40,114 nucleotides of DNA. Origin: Thermomicrobiales bacterium (GTDB lineage: Bacteria > Chloroflexota > Chloroflexia > Thermomicrobiales > UBA6265). A model generated the notes under the pieces. The model did no database searches and was not told the DNA's origin. It saw only the letters and a list, made by a program, of their open reading frames with translations. Of the stretch, positions 1 to 8,839 are shown piece by piece (position 1 is the stretch's first letter; every line of letters begins with the position of its first letter). The stretch covers positions 1 to 40,114 of the forward strand of contig JAGQGU010000041.1 of assembly GCA_020432165.1 (NCBI GenBank), written 5' to 3'. A program made the translations under genes and the position numbers.

Positions 1-27
1 CCCATCACTAGGGCGAGAGATGCCAGC

Positions 28-125
28 CGATCTGCTTCCAGATCGATGTCCGTTTGGTTCTGTGAACCTGATCAGGACACCCGTGGCTCCTCTCAAACCT
101 CCACGCTCTTCAGCGCAGCGGACAT
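28..125 (-). other. Putative structured RNA element (leader of a gene beyond the left edge)
   Basis: Several nested inverted repeats crowd into about 100 bases. An outer pair ATGTCCG (46-52) / CGGACAT (119-125) encloses small hairpins CGCT/AGCG (104-115), GTGG/CCAC (83-86 with 101-104) and GGTTC/GAACC (56-68). A 7-bp hairpin CGATCTG/CAGATCG (28-45) lies outside. A minus-strand promoter-like pair sits just upstream of this in the leftward direction. The closed multi-branch layout is what riboswitches and other cis-acting leaders look like, but I do not recognise a known class. The helices are almost strand-symmetric, so the strand rests only on the promoter. Function is unknown. Confidence 0.3.
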
Positions 126-126
126 G

Positions 127-156
127 AATTTATCACGCCCCTACAGACTTCGTCAA
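127..156 (-). promoter_or_regulatory. Possible sigma70-type promoter, leftward
   Basis: On the minus strand a TTGACG hexamer (156-151) is followed after about 17-18 bases by ATAAAT/TAAATT (133-127). It would transcribe the structured element to its left and then a gene outside the window. The -35 matches well and the -10 moderately. Confidence 0.35.
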
Positions 157-422
157 GGGCTTCATCCGCATTTCTTCGGATTCATTCCCCCCTGACGTCA
201 CTGTCAGGTTGCCACCCGGTTTCCCGAGGGCTCCGCAAATATAACCCTGGCAAAATGGAGTGTCAAGGAGAATTTGGGGGCAATTTCACGATTCCTCAAT
301 ATTCGTCCAAAATGCCCACAAAACAGGCAAAATCACCCCAGCCTGGTAGCCGAAATTTCAACCTCTGGCATACTTGACGGAGTGATATGACCTACCCAGG
401 TATAGAGAGAAGGAGAAAACCC
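157..422. other. Intergenic region upstream of ridA
   Basis: No gene is supported here. It contains a 6-bp hairpin CCTGAC/GTCAGG (191-208) without a T-tract and otherwise nothing recognisable. A TTGACG at 373-378 could be a -35 for ridA, but no convincing -10 sits at the right distance. Confidence 0.4.
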
Positions 423-812
423 ATGGCGGCGTTCAAGGCAGTGACATCCAGCAAGGCACCGGCGGCGATCGGTCCATACAGCCAGGCGATTGTGGTCAAC
501 GGTATGGTCTATACCTCTGGGGTGATTCCTGCCGATCCGGCTACTGGCGATATTGTCGGTGAGGACATCACTGCGCAGGCGACACGCGTCTTCGAATCGA
601 TGAAAGGACTGCTTGAAGATGCGGGTTCCGGAATGGACATGATCGTGAAGACGTCCTGCTTCCTGCAGGACCTCAACGATTTTGCGACCTTCAATGAAAT
701 CTATGCATCGTTCATGACTGGCGAAACGACCCCGGCCCGTAGCACCGTGCAGGTAGCGAAGCTGCCGAAGGCCGTGCTGGTGGAAGTCGAAGCCGTCGCG
801 CTGCTGAAGTAG
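423..812 (+). CDS. ridA: RidA family reactive enamine/imine deaminase
   Basis: A 129-residue protein of the YjgF/YER057c/UK114 (RidA) family. Members hydrolyse reactive 2-aminoacrylate-type enamines and imines released by PLP enzymes, and act in the cytoplasm as trimers. Family hallmarks are visible: IGPYSQA near residues 16-22, the YTSGVIP strand near 30-36, the conserved active-site Arg at about 106 (PARST) and Glu at about 121 near the C-terminus. The reading frame is open from an ATG at 387, but a strong AGAAGGAG ribosome site sits just before the ATG at 423, and that start gives the usual family length. A strong hairpin terminator follows the gene. Confidence 0.93.
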   Translation: MAAFKAVTSSKAPAAIGPYSQAIVVNGMVYTSGVIPADPATGDIVGEDITAQATRVFESMKGLLEDAGSGMDMIVKTSCFLQDLNDFATFNEIYASFMTGETTPARSTVQVAKLPKAVLVEVEAVALLK

Positions 813-820
813 AAGCACGT

Positions 821-850
821 ATTGGCCGGGGAGATCCCGGCCAATATTTC
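821..850 (+). terminator. Rho-independent terminator after ridA
   Basis: A perfect 10-bp stem ATTGGCCGGG (821-830) / CCCGGCCAAT (836-845) with a 5-base loop is followed by ATTTCCTTAT. It lies 9 bases after the ridA stop codon and only 10 bases before the next start codon. Confidence 0.7.
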
Positions 851-855
851 CTTAT

Positions 856-1209
856 ATGAAGATCACCCACTTTGCCCATGTCAACAATCCACCGGAAGCC
901 GTCGCTGCCGCCGCGAAAGCGTGGCTGATCGAAGAGAGCGAGGGCATTGAGCCGACGATTACGCGTGATGCCGAGAATCGCCAACTCCTTATGATTGAGA
1001 CCGAGGTCGATTGCGTTCTCATCACGACCGGTTACATCGTCTCGCCCGCGGATACCGGCACCGATGTTCGCTTTCTCCTTGAGATGCGCGGGACCACCAT
1101 GCTGAGTCGATTTCGCAATCTCGGGATGAACATCGCCCGGAAGGTTGTGGCGCAGGGGACCGAGGCATCGTTTCGGCATTTCATCGACGAACTGACCGAA
1201 TCTCAGTAA
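856..1209 (+). CDS. Small protein, possibly SRPBCC-like
   Basis: A 117-residue soluble protein. The opening VNNPPEAV stretch followed by a helix, several beta-strands and a long C-terminal amphipathic helix is compatible with a SRPBCC (START/polyketide cyclase-like) helix-grip fold, but I do not recognise a specific family. Codon use looks like the neighbouring genes, which supports it being real. No Shine-Dalgarno sequence precedes the ATG, and the ridA terminator hairpin ends 10 bases upstream, so translation is either leaderless or depends on an unrecognised signal. There is no signal peptide or membrane segment. Confidence 0.6.
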   Translation: MKITHFAHVNNPPEAVAAAAKAWLIEESEGIEPTITRDAENRQLLMIETEVDCVLITTGYIVSPADTGTDVRFLLEMRGTTMLSRFRNLGMNIARKVVAQGTEASFRHFIDELTESQ

Positions 1210-1257
1210 CTATTTCCGAAATCTGTTATTACGCACTTCCTGATATCAGGAGAATTC

Positions 1258-2109
1258 ATGCCAGCACCCTCATCCACACCATCTCTCAGACACCTTCAGG
1301 CCACGCGCTTTATCCAGCCACTTAAAGAGGGTGGATCCGTGCCGGGATTGTTTGAGGCGAGTGATGATGGCCTCTATGTGGTGAAACTCCATGGTGCGGC
1401 GCAGGGTCCGAAATCGCTGACAGCCGAGTTGATTGCCGGCGAGATCGCCCGCGCATTGGGCCTCAACGTGCCCGAACTGGTGCTCATTGATCTGGACAAG
1501 ATGCTGACCGTCGCGGAGCCTGATCCCGAAATACAGGATCACCTGCAGCGATCCGTCGGCCTCAATCTGGGCCTGGACTTCCTGCCGGGTGCGCTTCCAT
1601 ACGATCCTGCCACGGCGATGTTTATGGATCCAGTTTTGGCGGCGGATATCGTTTGGCTTGATGCGTTCATCGCGAATGTTGATCGCACGACACGCAATCC
1701 CAATATGCTGTTGTGGGGCGATGAGGTCTGGCTGATCGATCAGGGAGCATCGATCTATCCGCATCATCGCTGGACCAATCCGGCGGAGCAAGGTCGACGG
1801 TCATTCCCGGCGATCAAGGATCACGTTCTCCTGACGCAGGCGGGCTCGCTGGTAGGGGCGGATGTCCGCCTCGCACCGAAGCTGGACGACACGGTGCTAT
1901 GGAGCATTATCGGGAGTGTCCCCGATGAGTGGCTGCCAGAGAATGAGATGGGCGATGCCGGCGCGCAGCGGCAGGCCTATCTGGAGTTCTTTCTGGCGCG
2001 TCTCGAGGCACCGCGACCTTTCATAGAAGAAGCCGAACGCTGCCGACTCGCACAGAACGCCGGTGCCATCGACCCGGATCGCGAAAATCGAGGTCGGCGC
2101 CGTGAGTAG
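1258..2109 (+). CDS. HipA-like serine/threonine kinase
   Basis: A 283-residue protein with the C-terminal-lobe motifs of HipA-type kinases. It has an ATP-site Lys at about 43 in VVKLHG, a helix with Glu at about 57, the catalytic loop NVDRTTRNPN (Asp142, Asn147) and the metal-binding Asp161 in LIDQGAS. It is much shorter than the roughly 440-residue toxin HipA and lacks the N-terminal subdomain. This matches the compact 'HipA family kinase' group encoded beside DUF3037 proteins rather than beside a HipB antitoxin. A ribosome site AGGAG precedes the ATG. Its stop codon overlaps the next start, so the two are probably co-translated. Protein kinase activity is family knowledge; the substrate is unknown. 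Confidence 0.85.
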   Translation: MPAPSSTPSLRHLQATRFIQPLKEGGSVPGLFEASDDGLYVVKLHGAAQGPKSLTAELIAGEIARALGLNVPELVLIDLDKMLTVAEPDPEIQDHLQRSVGLNLGLDFLPGALPYDPATAMFMDPVLAADIVWLDAFIANVDRTTRNPNMLLWGDEVWLIDQGASIYPHHRWTNPAEQGRRSFPAIKDHVLLTQAGSLVGADVRLAPKLDDTVLWSIIGSVPDEWLPENEMGDAGAQRQAYLEFFLARLEAPRPFIEEAERCRLAQNAGAIDPDRENRGRRRE

Positions 2110-2497
2110 CGTGCCCTATCTCTATTCCGTATTGCGGCTGGTACCTGATATCGAGCGGGCTGAGGCCATTAACGTCGGCTTGGTGGTGTTCTGTCGACCA
2201 CAACGATTTCTGCAGCTGCGGTGGGAGATTGATGCCAAACGGATAGCAGCATTCGCTTTACCGGTACCGCTCGATCTTGTGCGCTCGCAATTGGAATCGC
2301 ACACGCTCATCGCCGCGGCAGATGCAGCAGGCGGTCCGGTGGCGGCACTCGATATCGGCGAACGCTTTCATTGGCTGACCAATATCAGCAATACAATGAT
2401 CCAACCGGGACCGGTGCATCCGGGATTGACCGAGGATGTGACACTGACATTTGAACGACTCTACGACCGCCTGGTAGCGCCAAATCGCGTAGAATAG
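2102..2497 (+). CDS. DUF3037 family protein
   Basis: A protein of about 131 residues with the DUF3037 signature: an opening YSVLRLVPD strand, then ERAEAINVGLVVF and a CRPQRFL segment. DUF3037 genes regularly accompany short HipA-like kinases, and that is the arrangement here. I place the start at the GTG at 2102, which overlaps the kinase stop codon by eight bases and gives the family's usual N-terminus. An in-frame ATG at 2063 would add 13 residues with no family resemblance. The biochemical role is unknown; the strict pairing suggests it works with, or regulates, the kinase. Confidence 0.8.
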   Translation: MSSVPYLYSVLRLVPDIERAEAINVGLVVFCRPQRFLQLRWEIDAKRIAAFALPVPLDLVRSQLESHTLIAAADAAGGPVAALDIGERFHWLTNISNTMIQPGPVHPGLTEDVTLTFERLYDRLVAPNRVE

Positions 2498-2510
2498 CAG
2501 CAGCTAACCA

Positions 2511-2595
2511 GCCGGGTTGGTGAAATTGGCAGACACGCCAGACTTAGGATCTGGTGGCCTTAACGGCTGTGCAGGTTCGAGTCCTGTACCCGGCA
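2511..2595 (+). tRNA. tRNA-Leu (anticodon UAG)
   Basis: A complete cloverleaf with a 7-bp acceptor stem GCCGGGT/ACCCGGC, a D-arm, an anticodon loop with TAG (in CTTAGGA), the long variable arm typical of tRNA-Leu, and a T-arm with GGTTCGAGTCC. The discriminator is A. The terminal CCA is not encoded (CCG follows). The tRNA sits at the edge of an AT-richer accessory island, a position commonly used as an integration site. Confidence 0.96.
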
Positions 2596-2635
2596 CCGAA
2601 GAGATACCCAGATGACCTTACTCGAACACATCTCA

Positions 2636-2660
2636 GTACGCGAAAGTAGAAAATGCGTAC
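2636..2660 (-). terminator. Weak hairpin at the 3' end of the Avs-like gene
   Basis: An inverted repeat GTACGC (2636-2641) / GCGTAC (2655-2660) with a 13-base loop lies in the 76-base gap between the tRNA and the end of the giant gene. There is no T-tract, so terminator function is uncertain. Confidence 0.3.
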
Positions 2661-2671
2661 ACACTCAACTC

Positions 2672-5600
2672 TCATTGTGATTCAGCCACGGGGAGTGGTC
2701 GGACTTCTTCGTGAGTTCGCTCAAGACCAGGCTGGTCATCGCTCGCCTCAATACTTCGCGTAGAGATAGCCTTGTATTGCAACGGGCCGTATCGATCCTG
2801 CAATGACATGATCGCTGGGGCCGAAGCTAATACTAACCACCCCTCTCCGACTATATTGGAAGGTGCAGCCCACCCAGTATCGATGATTCCATCCGTCCAC
2901 CATAAACTCCGCACCATTTCATCACCGTTGACATCGACCCACGTTGGCAAAAGCGCATTTTCCACAAGATGCCAATCCATACTCATTCCTAACCTCGGAC
3001 TGAGTGCTAACCAGCTTGATGACGGAGTGTCATATGCATTGCATTCTGTATTTTCGATGACCATTGGCCGATCACTATCGACTTCAAGATTGCTTGAATA
3101 CTCATTAAGTGCAAGTCCATATACGCGTCCCACACCGCTGATTAGCCCTGATCCTGCGGGTGATCTTCCGATATCCTCAGCCCAAATGCTACCGCGTTCA
3201 CTAGGATAACGCTGTGTCGTCTGTCGGAATTCGGTTCGCATCGCGAGGATAGTGAGACCGCTTCTTTCAAGATCTCCAAACTGCGACTCAGATGCTTGCC
3301 CAACTTTACTCACCCATGCAGAATCAGTATTCTGTCCATACCCAAGCTCGTCCATTGGACTGAGCCATTCAGGGCGTTCAGATGGTTCGAGGAGTATCAT
3401 TGCCGGATCATGGACTCTTAGCCAGAACCGGAATCTCCCAATATCTTGCTGATCAATATCACCAGAATCCATAAGTTCGGCAATCACCCTAAAGAGTGCC
3501 GAACGCGCCGCTTGTACCCTTGGTCTCCTGCATGGAAGGTGAATTCGCACATTGTGAATCATTCGAAACAAGTTGTTCTCAGCAGTTGACGACCAAAGCG
3601 TCGGCTCCACTATCTCGTTCATGAGCTGAGTCATGCGCGCGGCAATTGCTTCTTCGGAGAGCATTGCGAGTCTGGCAATTATGGCAATGTGATCCTCAAA
3701 TGGCCGCACCAGGTGAAGAGGGCCGGGAGGCAGCTCTAGATCATATGAGACTGGTCTTGAAATCTGTTGGATTGCTTGGGATTCCCAGCTCATCATATGG
3801 CAGATCGATCGTGCTATGGATCTGACTGCAAAATCAGGAGAGTCGGACAACTCAATGACAGAAGCCTTGAATGGACTCAATGCCGTAGTGTCTTCAAGCA
3901 ATACAGCATCAAGAAGCTGCAATACCGGTAGCTGTATCTCAGATGGCCCTCCAAGTGCTGATTCCACAACCATTTGTGCGACGGAATCCGCTCGCAGAAC
4001 CCCGAGCGCACAAACACGTTGAGCTCCCTGAGCAATCTCAGAAACAGGGTGATTCAACAGCAGGGTCAGCAGCTCAGCTAGACCATATTCACTTGTGTCC
4101 CGGACTGTCGGTTCGGATAGCCAGTCCAGTCCGTCCAGCGCTATATCATGTGCAGCAAACATGGATCTTACAAATCGCTCGACTTCGGGCCAAACCATTT
4201 CGATAAGTGACTGGTCGCCGAGAAGCCCGGCAATCTCATGCAAGTTTCGAGCGATCAGACCATATCGGCCACTCTCTCCAGTCAGATAATCTATAAGGCG
4301 GTCTAACACTTGAGGGCTTGCCCGGTCTCGGTCGAGCTCAATCAGGTGGTAGGCCGCGTCAAGATTAGTTCCGCGACCCCACGATCGATCCCATCCTAGT
4401 CCTTGATCTGAGTCGAGAACATCAATCAACAGACTCTTTGCCAGACCATGCTCGTTTCTCTCCATCAAAATCTTGGCTATGAAAACCTCTATGCGCCCTC
4501 GCTCGCTTCCACGGTGATGCTGAATTCTCTTAACGAGTCCAATGAGGTCTTCAGTTGTTGATGGTTGTGCTACGCTTTTGATCACCGGCCACCAGGTGAA
4601 GAAAGAGTCATCCGCTTCCTGATCAAGCAGCTCCAGAACTCTCGATATTGATTGGGCGTCGCATAGGACACTACTCACATCATGTTCGGTACCATCACTT
4701 AACTTCAGAAGTGCGCGAGACGCTGAACTGGTCTCACTATCTGGACCAGAAAAGATCCTATCCAGATCCACTTCAGTACGATCAATGCCTATGGATTCAA
4801 ACGCCTGTGCTAGCGCGTGCCCCCAACCTCGTCGTAGTGTGGGCAAGGCGCGACTGGCCGCCTTTTTCGCAAGTAGGCCGGCGACACCGACTGCTCTCGA
4901 CTTACCGCCTTGCTGCTTCTCTATCGAAAGTAACCGCTCAATAAGTCTTCTCGGGACTCCATCCATCGATATCGGAAGAATCACTTCCGCCACTATGGAA
5001 GATAGTGACTGTACCGGACAATCATCAGCATCAAGAGTCCCTTCCAATATACTTATCAACGCGTCGTCAAATGGGACCATCTGTTGGTCAAGGAACCACG
5101 AGAGCAACCGTGTCGACCGTCTCGGACTCCATTGGAACGACGCTCCTATCAATGACAGAGCAGCCGTCCTGTCTGCACCTTCCTCGGTCGTTTGCTCCAG
5201 GACCAAAATTGCCCCGGCAAACCAACGGACCAGCTCGCCAGCATTGTGAGAATCAAAACCCAACGCCTCTGGCAACCACTGGTCAATCCAGTTAGCCAAT
5301 TGGTGATCCTTCCGGAATGCAATCGAGCTGGACTCAAGCAATAATCGTTGAAGCATTGACCGGGCATGGTCACTCTGACCCAGTTCCATCCATGCTTCGA
5401 TCTGATATCGACAGTCGTCGATCCTTTCGATCGTAAGCTTGTCATTGAATAGAGCTGACTCGAGATCGCCAAGAACTGCATTCGCCCATGTGGCAGGAGC
5501 TCCAACCTGTTTGAATGCAACAATCGCGGATCTCTGATCGTCACTGCTCCATGGAATCTCGCCCCAGGATTGCTCCAGCAAAGTTCGAACTGCACTTACT

Positions 5601-8600
5601 GCAGCATCACCGTGCAATGCGACTGCGCGAATGAGACGTTCAACCAGCCCTGCCCGTGCCCTCTCAACACCAAACCACGAAGTCCCCATTGCAGTGCGAC
5701 CTAGTTGGCGATCCAGAAGATACATGTGTGGCTGAATCGCAACAGAAAGCTCTCTCGGACTATGGAGGTCTCCACGCCAACTGGCACCTTCTATACGAGC
5801 AACCAATTGGACGAATCGCTCGAATCGCTCGATTCCCGACTCGGTAATTTCCGACTGCATGGATTCATAGCTAAGAGCTTCGGTATTTCTATCTAGGGCA
5901 TATTTGATGCGAGTGTGTGCATAGAGTTCGTCAAAAGGGCGGAACGCCCCATCTACACCAAAACTCAGTATATCGACGCCCGGTCGAGGAACATCTTCGA
6001 TCCATCGCCGGGCAAGTACTTCATCTTCACTTATCCGAAACGCCGCTGTCGCGATTGCGATCCGTGCCTTTGGATCAATGTCATGTGGCAGGAATCTCCC
6101 ACCTACAGCGCCTACCAGAGTGCGCGCCCTGTCAAGATCAACCTTCGCGGCCATTCTCCAAGCGTTTGCGTGAACCCATAGCCACCAGTCCCTATCAAAC
6201 TCGTTCTCTGGATTGAAACTCTCCGCGATATCATCGATATCACTCCAACGCCGTTGAAGAATCAGTCCCATTGCGGTGCGGAAGATTAATTTGTTCTGGA
6301 AAGTACGAATTTTCTTTTCGGGGGATTCGCGATCCCACTGCTGCGGAGCGACTGACAATCCCCTAATGATCCCGATGATCTTATTTACAGCATAAAAACG
6401 CGATGCCACTTCAGCCCATGCACAAAGGAGAGAGCCTTCTTCACTGTGCGAGGCGGTATTTACTGGTGTGTCTGGCCGAAGAAGCTCGAGCGGTTCCGCC
6501 AAGTCGAAGATTCGAGCCGCCTCTGTGTATAGGCCAGCATCAAAAAGGTCGGGAATGATCTCTAGGGCTTTGTCCCGAGCGATGCGAAGACGGCTACCTT
6601 CTCGTACATGTTCAACCGCGATTTCGGGCCTTCCTAGATCAAGTAACAAACTAATGAGGGGAACCTGTTCAAGATGTGATTGCCGTTGTTCGAGTTCCGC
6701 TCCAGCGAGGCTCAACCGACAGAACGCCACTAGGTTCTTCTGCCGAACAGCAGCCCTTATAGCAAGATTGACATCATCTTGAATCGCCGAGATCGATCGC
6801 AATGCAAACACTTGATTCCGGAAGTACTCCTGAGATGCTCTCTCACATACGACCTCATCCTGTCTTGCATGGACACGATGGTATAGCTCCTCCCAAGCCA
6901 ACCAGGAACCACTTTGTTCTTGAGAACATCGATTAGCGAGGTCACGATGGAGTCGCGCATCGCGTTCGGGATCAACGTGTCCCGGCCAGGTCTCACTCGT
7001 GCGCTCAGCAAGAAACACTCGAAAGCTATCGTGAAAGAAGTATGAGCGACCTCCTGATTCATGGCGAAAGAAGTGCCCAAAATGTCGCCTCAGTTTGCGC
7101 AGTGGTTCAAAACCTAGCCATGACTCTAGCCACGCCAGTGCAACTTGTCCTCGCATTCTCGCTGCATAGCCAAGAGCCTCGACTACGCTGTCGTCGGATG
7201 CGATCTGACTCCACGCTTCGTGATACCGAATCCCTATATCACCTGAAAAAACAGGAGTATCACTAAAAACAGCAACAACCTCTTCGAGATTTTCCGCCTG
7301 GCTAATGGAGTTGAGGAGATACACTAGGGCTAGTGGGTGCCCGGCCGAGAGTTCTACTAGGCGAGCTTTGTGAGCATCTGATTTCGAGATAATAGGATTA
7401 ACGCGTTCGGTTAAAGACAAAATCTCGCTTCGACTGAGTGGCTGCATCTCAACCCGACGCTGCTGGTCTCGCACCGCCATGATGATCGAATCAGGCAAGA
7501 CTATATCAGTCTGACTACCCAGTATGAAAATCACACCCTCTGGAAGTGAAGCGGGATTAGGCAAATCCTCCAAGAAAGAATGAACTGGGATATTCCCGCG
7601 TGAAACATGGTCGAGCCCGTCAACAAGTATGATTGTTTTGCTGCCGTTGACACTCCAGTCGTCACCAAGCATATGCAATTGATTATGGAAACGTTCGCGC
7701 AGCGCCAATCGATCATAACTAATTGTGCCGTGACCGCCTGAGAAGCCTTCATTGTGAAGTGCTAAGACCAGGTCATGAAGAAAGTTCTCAGATTCGCCTC
7801 GGCCGATACTCAATCCAGTGCTTTCTGGAACAAACGCATAGTACCTGATAACGCGATCTGACCTGAATCGCAACGAGTGAGTGAGAAGTGTTGACTTTCC
7901 AGAGCCAGGCGAGCCAAAGACACCGAGATATCCTCCGGTGATCGCATCGAGCTTCTCCTCTAGCTCATGCACACTCTCATCAATCGGCTGATACAGGGCC
8001 TCGTCAACAGGAAAGACGTGAGAGTTGCGAGGTCTAAAACGATCCGTCCACCCCAATCGCTCCAATAATTGCTGACGCTCTATATGCACTGGAGCAGGCT
8101 CGCGCGCTGCAAGATCAAATATGACGTGACGAATATGATCGATATCAGCGACAGTTTGCTGGACATCACGAGTGGCATTAAGGTCAAGCAAAGTAGTCGG
8201 CTCAACCATGAACTCCAATTTGCAACTTCGCACAAACTGGTGGAAAGTGTCGGGATCGAGACCAGAGGCAACTCTTAATTGCTCCCAAGCAGGTACCCAC
8301 TTATCAGGGAGAACAGTGGGAAGATAGGGCGCGCCCTGTTGGTTCGGAATCCAGACCTCATCGATAAATGCTGTCAGATGACGTGGGCCAGACGCAGCTT
8401 CGGCAACTCTAAGTCTGTCATGGCTAGATGCCGGAGCATTGGTCATAAGGTGGACTGTAGTGCCTAGACCGTGGGATTCACGAAGTAGTTGCCATCCTTC
8501 AGCCAATTGCTGAATCAAACAAGGGTTTTGACGGGAATCGTCCGATTCATCCATGTTCAGAGCATCAATGGTGCTTGCATCTCGCGAACCCGACGGTGCC

Positions 8601-8839
8601 GCTACAACCAGGTCTCGAAACGTGAAGCCTCCTGATGCACGATGCTTGAACTGATATGCTTTCACACGATTGTCTTGACATAGGACGAAGTCATCAACCC
8701 GTCCGGCATTAATGTCCTTTATCCGGACCCAGTCAAGGTTTCCATGCAGTAGCCCCTTGAGAACAAGGGTCGCGCTCGCCATATATTGGTAGTGGTAGCC
8801 AGCCACAGCGGCACCTTCTCCAGCTGCTGGAGCATGCAT
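2672..8839 (-). CDS. Avs-like antiviral STAND NTPase with N-terminal Cap4/DUF4297-type nuclease
   Basis: A single 2055-residue protein. Residues 1-220 look like a DUF4297/Cap4-type dsDNA nuclease: a GYHYQY motif at 14-19, an acidic pair Asp49-Asp50, then QFK (Gln63, Lys65), the PD-(D/E)xK core. Residues 285-560 form a STAND/NACHT-type NTPase with Walker A GSPGSGKST (309-317), Walker B ILVDGLDHV (404-412) and a GHPLAL helix. The remaining 1400 or so residues are helical and repeat-like, without recognisable catalytic motifs. This order, nuclease then NTPase then giant sensor, is that of Avs proteins. In those, the C-terminus binds a conserved phage protein such as terminase or portal, and assembly switches the nuclease on. 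The gene is intact and AT-richer than its neighbours. A weak AGAGAG site precedes the ATG. It lies next to tRNA-Leu and downstream of a small HTH gene. The subtype and phage target cannot be told from here. Confidence 0.82.
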   Translation of the reverse strand: MHAPAAGEGAAVAGYHYQYMASATLVLKGLLHGNLDWVRIKDINAGRVDDFVLCQDNRVKAYQFKHRASGGFTFRDLVVAAPSGSRDASTIDALNMDESDDSRQNPCLIQQLAEGWQLLRESHGLGTTVHLMTNAPASSHDRLRVAEAASGPRHLTAFIDEVWIPNQQGAPYLPTVLPDKWVPAWEQLRVASGLDPDTFHQFVRSCKLEFMVEPTTLLDLNATRDVQQTVADIDHIRHVIFDLAAREPAPVHIERQQLLERLGWTDRFRPRNSHVFPVDEALYQPIDESVHELEEKLDAITGGYLGVFGSPGSGKSTLLTHSLRFRSDRVIRYYAFVPESTGLSIGRGESENFLHDLVLALHNEGFSGGHGTISYDRLALRERFHNQLHMLGDDWSVNGSKTIILVDGLDHVSRGNIPVHSFLEDLPNPASLPEGVIFILGSQTDIVLPDSIIMAVRDQQRRVEMQPLSRSEILSLTERVNPIISKSDAHKARLVELSAGHPLALVYLLNSISQAENLEEVVAVFSDTPVFSGDIGIRYHEAWSQIASDDSVVEALGYAARMRGQVALAWLESWLGFEPLRKLRRHFGHFFRHESGGRSYFFHDSFRVFLAERTSETWPGHVDPERDARLHRDLANRCSQEQSGSWLAWEELYHRVHARQDEVVCERASQEYFRNQVFALRSISAIQDDVNLAIRAAVRQKNLVAFCRLSLAGAELEQRQSHLEQVPLISLLLDLGRPEIAVEHVREGSRLRIARDKALEIIPDLFDAGLYTEAARIFDLAEPLELLRPDTPVNTASHSEEGSLLCAWAEVASRFYAVNKIIGIIRGLSVAPQQWDRESPEKKIRTFQNKLIFRTAMGLILQRRWSDIDDIAESFNPENEFDRDWWLWVHANAWRMAAKVDLDRARTLVGAVGGRFLPHDIDPKARIAIATAAFRISEDEVLARRWIEDVPRPGVDILSFGVDGAFRPFDELYAHTRIKYALDRNTEALSYESMQSEITESGIERFERFVQLVARIEGASWRGDLHSPRELSVAIQPHMYLLDRQLGRTAMGTSWFGVERARAGLVERLIRAVALHGDAAVSAVRTLLEQSWGEIPWSSDDQRSAIVAFKQVGAPATWANAVLGDLESALFNDKLTIERIDDCRYQIEAWMELGQSDHARSMLQRLLLESSSIAFRKDHQLANWIDQWLPEALGFDSHNAGELVRWFAGAILVLEQTTEEGADRTAALSLIGASFQWSPRRSTRLLSWFLDQQMVPFDDALISILEGTLDADDCPVQSLSSIVAEVILPISMDGVPRRLIERLLSIEKQQGGKSRAVGVAGLLAKKAASRALPTLRRGWGHALAQAFESIGIDRTEVDLDRIFSGPDSETSSASRALLKLSDGTEHDVSSVLCDAQSISRVLELLDQEADDSFFTWWPVIKSVAQPSTTEDLIGLVKRIQHHRGSERGRIEVFIAKILMERNEHGLAKSLLIDVLDSDQGLGWDRSWGRGTNLDAAYHLIELDRDRASPQVLDRLIDYLTGESGRYGLIARNLHEIAGLLGDQSLIEMVWPEVERFVRSMFAAHDIALDGLDWLSEPTVRDTSEYGLAELLTLLLNHPVSEIAQGAQRVCALGVLRADSVAQMVVESALGGPSEIQLPVLQLLDAVLLEDTTALSPFKASVIELSDSPDFAVRSIARSICHMMSWESQAIQQISRPVSYDLELPPGPLHLVRPFEDHIAIIARLAMLSEEAIAARMTQLMNEIVEPTLWSSTAENNLFRMIHNVRIHLPCRRPRVQAARSALFRVIAELMDSGDIDQQDIGRFRFWLRVHDPAMILLEPSERPEWLSPMDELGYGQNTDSAWVSKVGQASESQFGDLERSGLTILAMRTEFRQTTQRYPSERGSIWAEDIGRSPAGSGLISGVGRVYGLALNEYSSNLEVDSDRPMVIENTECNAYDTPSSSWLALSPRLGMSMDWHLVENALLPTWVDVNGDEMVRSLWWTDGIIDTGWAAPSNIVGEGWLVLASAPAIMSLQDRYGPLQYKAISTRSIEASDDQPGLERTHEEVRPLPVAESQ

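Noticed and set aside
76-100. Possible T-box core (GAGAGGAGCCACGGG on the minus strand)
   Set aside because: It matches about 10 of 14 positions of a T-box, but the invariant UGG that pairs with the tRNA CCA end is AGG, and no specifier or terminator pair is evident.
46-125. tRNA-like element with a 7-bp closing stem
   Set aside because: The inner arms do not fit a cloverleaf: the GGTTC hairpin has a 3-base loop and no anticodon arm of five pairs is present.
2772-8467. Many short open frames opposite the giant gene
   Set aside because: They are scattered, mutually overlapping and lack motifs or ribosome sites; the minus-strand gene explains the region.
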